DNA of 8,300 nt from JBOGZD01 sp050697155 (GTDB taxonomy: Bacteria; Actinomycetota; Thermoleophilia; Solirubrobacterales; 70-9): the NCBI GenBank assembly GCA_050697155.1, contig JBOGZD010000127.1, positions 1 to 8,300 of the forward strand. The letters are read 5' to 3'. Positions 6,599-8,300 of this stretch are shown here, in pieces. The notes below the pieces were generated by a model. It was not told where the DNA came from, did not search any database, and saw nothing but the letters and a program-made list of their open reading frames with translations. How positions within the stretch are numbered: the stretch's first letter is position 1; each line of letters begins with the position of its first letter. Made by a program: the position numbers and the translations under genes.

Positions 6599-7162
6599 CT
6601 ACGCCGCTGCGCTGAGGGCCCGGCTCGCCTCGACCTCGCTCGCCAGGGCCTCGAGCAGCTCGCCGGCGCGGGATTCGAGCTCCGCGGAGCGCAGCGCGCC
6701 GTCATCGTCGAAGGCGTCGTCGGCGAGCGGCACCGGCAGCTCGACGTCGACGACCCGGGCGCCGGTGGAGGCGAGCACCTTGCGCAGCTCGGCCTGCGCC
6801 CAGACGGCGCCGAAGCGGCCGGTGGTGGCGCCGGCGACGGCGGCCGGCTGGTTCTGAAGCGGGGTGCTGGCGCGGGGGCGGGAGGCCCAGTCGATCGCGT
6901 TCTTGAGCACGCCGGGGATCGACCAGTTGTATTCGGGGGTGGAGAACAGGAGCGCGTCGGCGACGGCGATCGCCGAGCGCAGCTCGGCGACGGGCTCGGG
7001 CGCCGGGTCGATGTCGTCGTCGGCGTCATAGGGCGGGATCGACTTCAGGCCGTCCCAGATCTCGATCTCGATGCCGGCAGGCGCCCGCTCCGCCAGGTGG
7101 CGGAGCAGGCGCGCGTTGTGGGACTCACGGCGGACGCTGCCGGCGATCGCGAGGACGCGCAT
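6599..7162 (-). CDS. NAD(P)H-dependent FMN reductase (ChrR/YieF-type quinone reductase)
   Basis: This 187-residue flavodoxin-like protein belongs to the NADPH-dependent FMN reductase family. Such enzymes use bound FMN to pass electrons from NAD(P)H to quinones, azo compounds, chromate or free flavin. The N-terminal loop GSVRRESHN (8-16) is the phosphate-binding loop for FMN. The segment STPEYNWSIPGVLKNAIDW (74-92) is the strongest signature and matches the ChrR/YieF group closely. GATTGRFG (111-118) is the next conserved flavin-contacting loop. There is no signal peptide, so it is cytosolic. The chosen ATG at 7162 lies five bases after the yceI stop and has no Shine-Dalgarno of its own, so translation is probably coupled. 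The frame is open further upstream, but there it only covers yceI out of frame. The physiological substrate is not readable; its place in a MarR-controlled operon suggests detoxification or quinone redox balance. Confidence 0.94.
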   Translation of the reverse strand: MRVLAIAGSVRRESHNARLLRHLAERAPAGIEIEIWDGLKSIPPYDADDDIDPAPEPVAELRSAIAVADALLFSTPEYNWSIPGVLKNAIDWASRPRASTPLQNQPAAVAGATTGRFGAVWAQAELRKVLASTGARVVDVELPVPLADDAFDDDGALRSAELESRAGELLEALASEVEASRALSAAA

Positions 7163-7167
7163 CGGGG

Positions 7168-7716
7168 TTACTCGCGGTTGAGCTCGAGCTCGACGAGCAG
7201 CTTGACCTCGTTGGCGAGGGCGACGCCGCCGCCGGGGATGTCCATCTGCCAGTCCATCCCGTATTCGGTGCGGTCGACGACGGTCTCCAGGTAGAACGAC
7301 GCCTTCTCGCCGCCACCCGGGCCGGGCACCGGGCCGCGGAGCCGGCCCCGGGCCTGGACCGGCTTCGAGGCGCCGGCCATCTCCAGCACCCCGGTGACGG
7401 TCAGCTGGTCGGCACTGCCCGTGATCTCGGTAGAGCGGAATCGGATGTCGGGGTTGCGCTCGGCGTCGAAGAACTCGGGTGACAGCAGGTGCGGTCGGAT
7501 GTTCTCGTCGTCGATGTCGATCGTCTCGACGCGAACGGTGCCGTCGAGCTCGAGGCCAGCTTCGCCGGAGACGAGCTTCGCGTCGATTGGCTTGAAGCCG
7601 CCGCGGAAGATCGAGATTCCGGCGTGCTCGACCTCGAAGCGGGCGTTGGAGTGGGTGACGTCGATGTTGTAGGTGCCGGCCGCCAGCAGCCGGTCGATGG
7701 TGGTCGTGGTGCTCAT
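7168..7716 (-). CDS. YceI-family lipid-binding protein (cytosolic form)
   Basis: YceI proteins are lipocalin-like beta-barrels; characterised members bind long isoprenoids such as polyprenyl chains or ubiquinone. The 182 residues carry the family signatures in order: GTYNIDVTHSNARFEVEHAG (14-33), HLLSPEFFDAERNPDIRF (76-93), LEMAGASKPV (111-120) and DRTEYGMDWQ (148-157). Unlike the periplasmic E. coli YceI there is no signal peptide: the N-terminus is the polar MSTTTTIDRL. A Gly/Pro-rich loop (about 128-137) sits in the barrel. The ATG at 7716 is set by AGGAGG (7724-7729), seven bases upstream. It is the first gene of an operon with the flavin reductase (gap five bases), divergent from a MarR regulator. 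The pairing suggests handling of quinones or other isoprenoid redox carriers, which is inference. The gene symbol is left blank because family membership does not show orthology to yceI. Confidence 0.96.
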   Translation of the reverse strand: MSTTTTIDRLLAAGTYNIDVTHSNARFEVEHAGISIFRGGFKPIDAKLVSGEAGLELDGTVRVETIDIDDENIRPHLLSPEFFDAERNPDIRFRSTEITGSADQLTVTGVLEMAGASKPVQARGRLRGPVPGPGGGEKASFYLETVVDRTEYGMDWQMDIPGGGVALANEVKLLVELELNRE

Positions 7717-7723
7717 TCGTGGT

Positions 7724-7729
7724 CCTCCT
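7724..7729 (-). promoter_or_regulatory. Strong ribosome binding site of the YceI gene
   Basis: On the minus strand AGGAGG (7729 down to 7724) lies seven bases before the ATG at 7716. It confirms that start. Confidence 0.85.
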
Positions 7730-7756
7730 CGTTGCCCTTGGGCTTTGTCGTATTAT

Positions 7757-7785
7757 TAGTGCTGTAGCAACTATTGTTATTACAA
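7757..7785. promoter_or_regulatory. Adjacent dyads in an AT-rich divergent promoter, probable MarR operator
   Basis: The 123-base gap between the YceI and MarR genes has an AT-rich core (about 7744-7785) that stands out in this genome. It holds TAGT-GCTGTAGCA-ACTA (7757-7773), which needs only one added T to become an 18-base palindrome with eight-base arms (TAGTTGCT/AGCAACTA). Immediately next to it is TTGT-TATT-ACAA (7774-7785). MarR dimers typically bind 16-20 base palindromes of this kind within divergent promoters. TAATAA/TAATAC on the minus strand (about 7751-7759) is a possible -10 for the YceI operon, so binding would block that promoter. Confidence 0.6.
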
Positions 7786-7839
7786 CGAGTGTAGCGAGGA
7801 CCATTGCGATGTCAACCGATTCCCCGTAGGCTTGTGAGG

Positions 7840-8300
7840 ATGGCTACGACGACGACGAGGATCAGCGAGGAGCAGCTACGGACTTGGCGGGCCTTCCTGC
7901 GCGCGCACTCGGTCATGCTGCGGCGGATCGGGCGCGATCTGGAGGAGGCGGAGCTGCCGCCGCTCACCTGGTACGACGTGCTCGCGGCGCTGCGCGACGC
8001 GCCCGACCAGCGTTTGAAGCAGGTCGAGATCGCCGAGCGGGTGCTGCTCTCGCACAGCGGGCTGAGCCGGTTGCTCGACCGGATCGAGGCGAAGGGGTTG
8101 GCGAAGCGGATCGCGTGTCCGGGGGATCGGCGCAGCCTGCACGTGGAGCTGACGGCGGAGGGGTCGGAGATGCTCGAGCGGATGTGGCCGGTATACGCGC
8201 GGGGGATCGCGGAGGACTTCCTTCCCGCGCTCGGGTCGAACCCGTGCGAGATTCGCGAGACGCTGGAGGCGGTCGCGGCGAGCTGTGAGGACGCGCGCGA
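7840..8300 (+). CDS. MarR-family transcriptional regulator, 153 residues visible (3' end outside window)
   Basis: MarR proteins are dimeric winged-helix repressors that release DNA when they bind a phenolic ligand or are oxidised. The N-terminal helices (about 9-37) form part of the dimer interface. The helix-turn-helix covers about 59-85, with recognition helix SHSGLSRLLDRIEAKG (71-86). The wing holds PGDRRSLHVELTAEG (94-108), including the DRR motif typical of the family. Cysteines occur at 93, 136 and 149. The start is taken as the ATG at 7840, with TAGG (7827-7830) nine bases upstream. A GTG at 7834 is in frame and would add two residues. The family is usually about 140-160 residues, so only the very end is likely missing. 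It is divergent from the YceI-reductase operon and is the obvious candidate regulator of that operon and of itself. Confidence 0.95.
   Translation, partial: MATTTTRISEEQLRTWRAFLRAHSVMLRRIGRDLEEAELPPLTWYDVLAALRDAPDQRLKQVEIAERVLLSHSGLSRLLDRIEAKGLAKRIACPGDRRSLHVELTAEGSEMLERMWPVYARGIAEDFLPALGSNPCEIRETLEAVAASCEDAR

Noticed and set aside
5479..7029. A 516-codon minus-strand frame crossing the two unknown genes and the reductase
   Set aside because: The product is almost entirely Pro, Ser, Arg and Ala and overlaps four better-supported genes in other frames.
7331..7348. An inverted repeat GGGCCG/CGGCCC in the YceI gene
   Set aside because: It has six-base all-GC arms inside a Gly/Pro-rich coding loop, which is expected from composition.
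7809..7829. A six-codon reading (MSTDSP) upstream of the MarR gene, considered as a leader peptide
   Set aside because: It has no Shine-Dalgarno, no regulatory codons and no attenuator hairpin. A frame this short is expected by chance.

Overview
This is a very GC-rich window (I estimate roughly 70% G+C by eye) whose genes use GTG starts often and often lack strong Shine-Dalgarno sequences. The sequences look actinobacterial. The leuS to comEA-comEC neighbourhood and the ComEC motif HLLAVSGQN would suit a deep-branching actinobacterial lineage such as Thermoleophilia/Solirubrobacterales. That placement is inference from style and gene order, not a phylogeny.

Left block (positions 1-5482), all on the minus strand and read right to left: leuS (leucyl-tRNA synthetase), a small cupin protein, a small acylphosphatase, comEA (membrane-anchored DNA receptor) and comEC (DNA-uptake channel, running off the left edge). 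Gaps are short (62, 31, 49 and 10 bases), so the last four genes may be read through from the leuS promoter or from weak internal promoters. comEA and comEC together point to natural DNA uptake.

Middle block (5483-6598): an 89-base divergent intergenic region separates leuS from two plus-strand genes of unknown function. The first encodes 74 residues and ends in Gly-Gly. The second encodes 236 residues with a hydrophobic hairpin near its N-terminus. The intergenic region holds two similar short dyads about three helical turns apart, a strong ribosome binding site for the small gene, and a possible leaderless promoter for leuS.

Right block (6599-8300): a two-gene minus-strand operon, yceI followed by a flavin-dependent NAD(P)H reductase of the ChrR/YieF type, lies divergent from a MarR-family regulator that runs off the right edge. 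The 123-base region between them is strikingly AT-rich for this genome and carries dyads of the kind MarR proteins bind. The simplest reading is a small stress or quinone-response circuit in which the MarR protein controls itself and the operon.

There is no gene-free stretch over 300 bases. I see no tRNA, rRNA, CRISPR array, insertion sequence, phage gene or integration site. Most of the window is housekeeping or recognisable accessory genes. The best candidate for something undescribed is the two-gene unknown module at 5572-6539.
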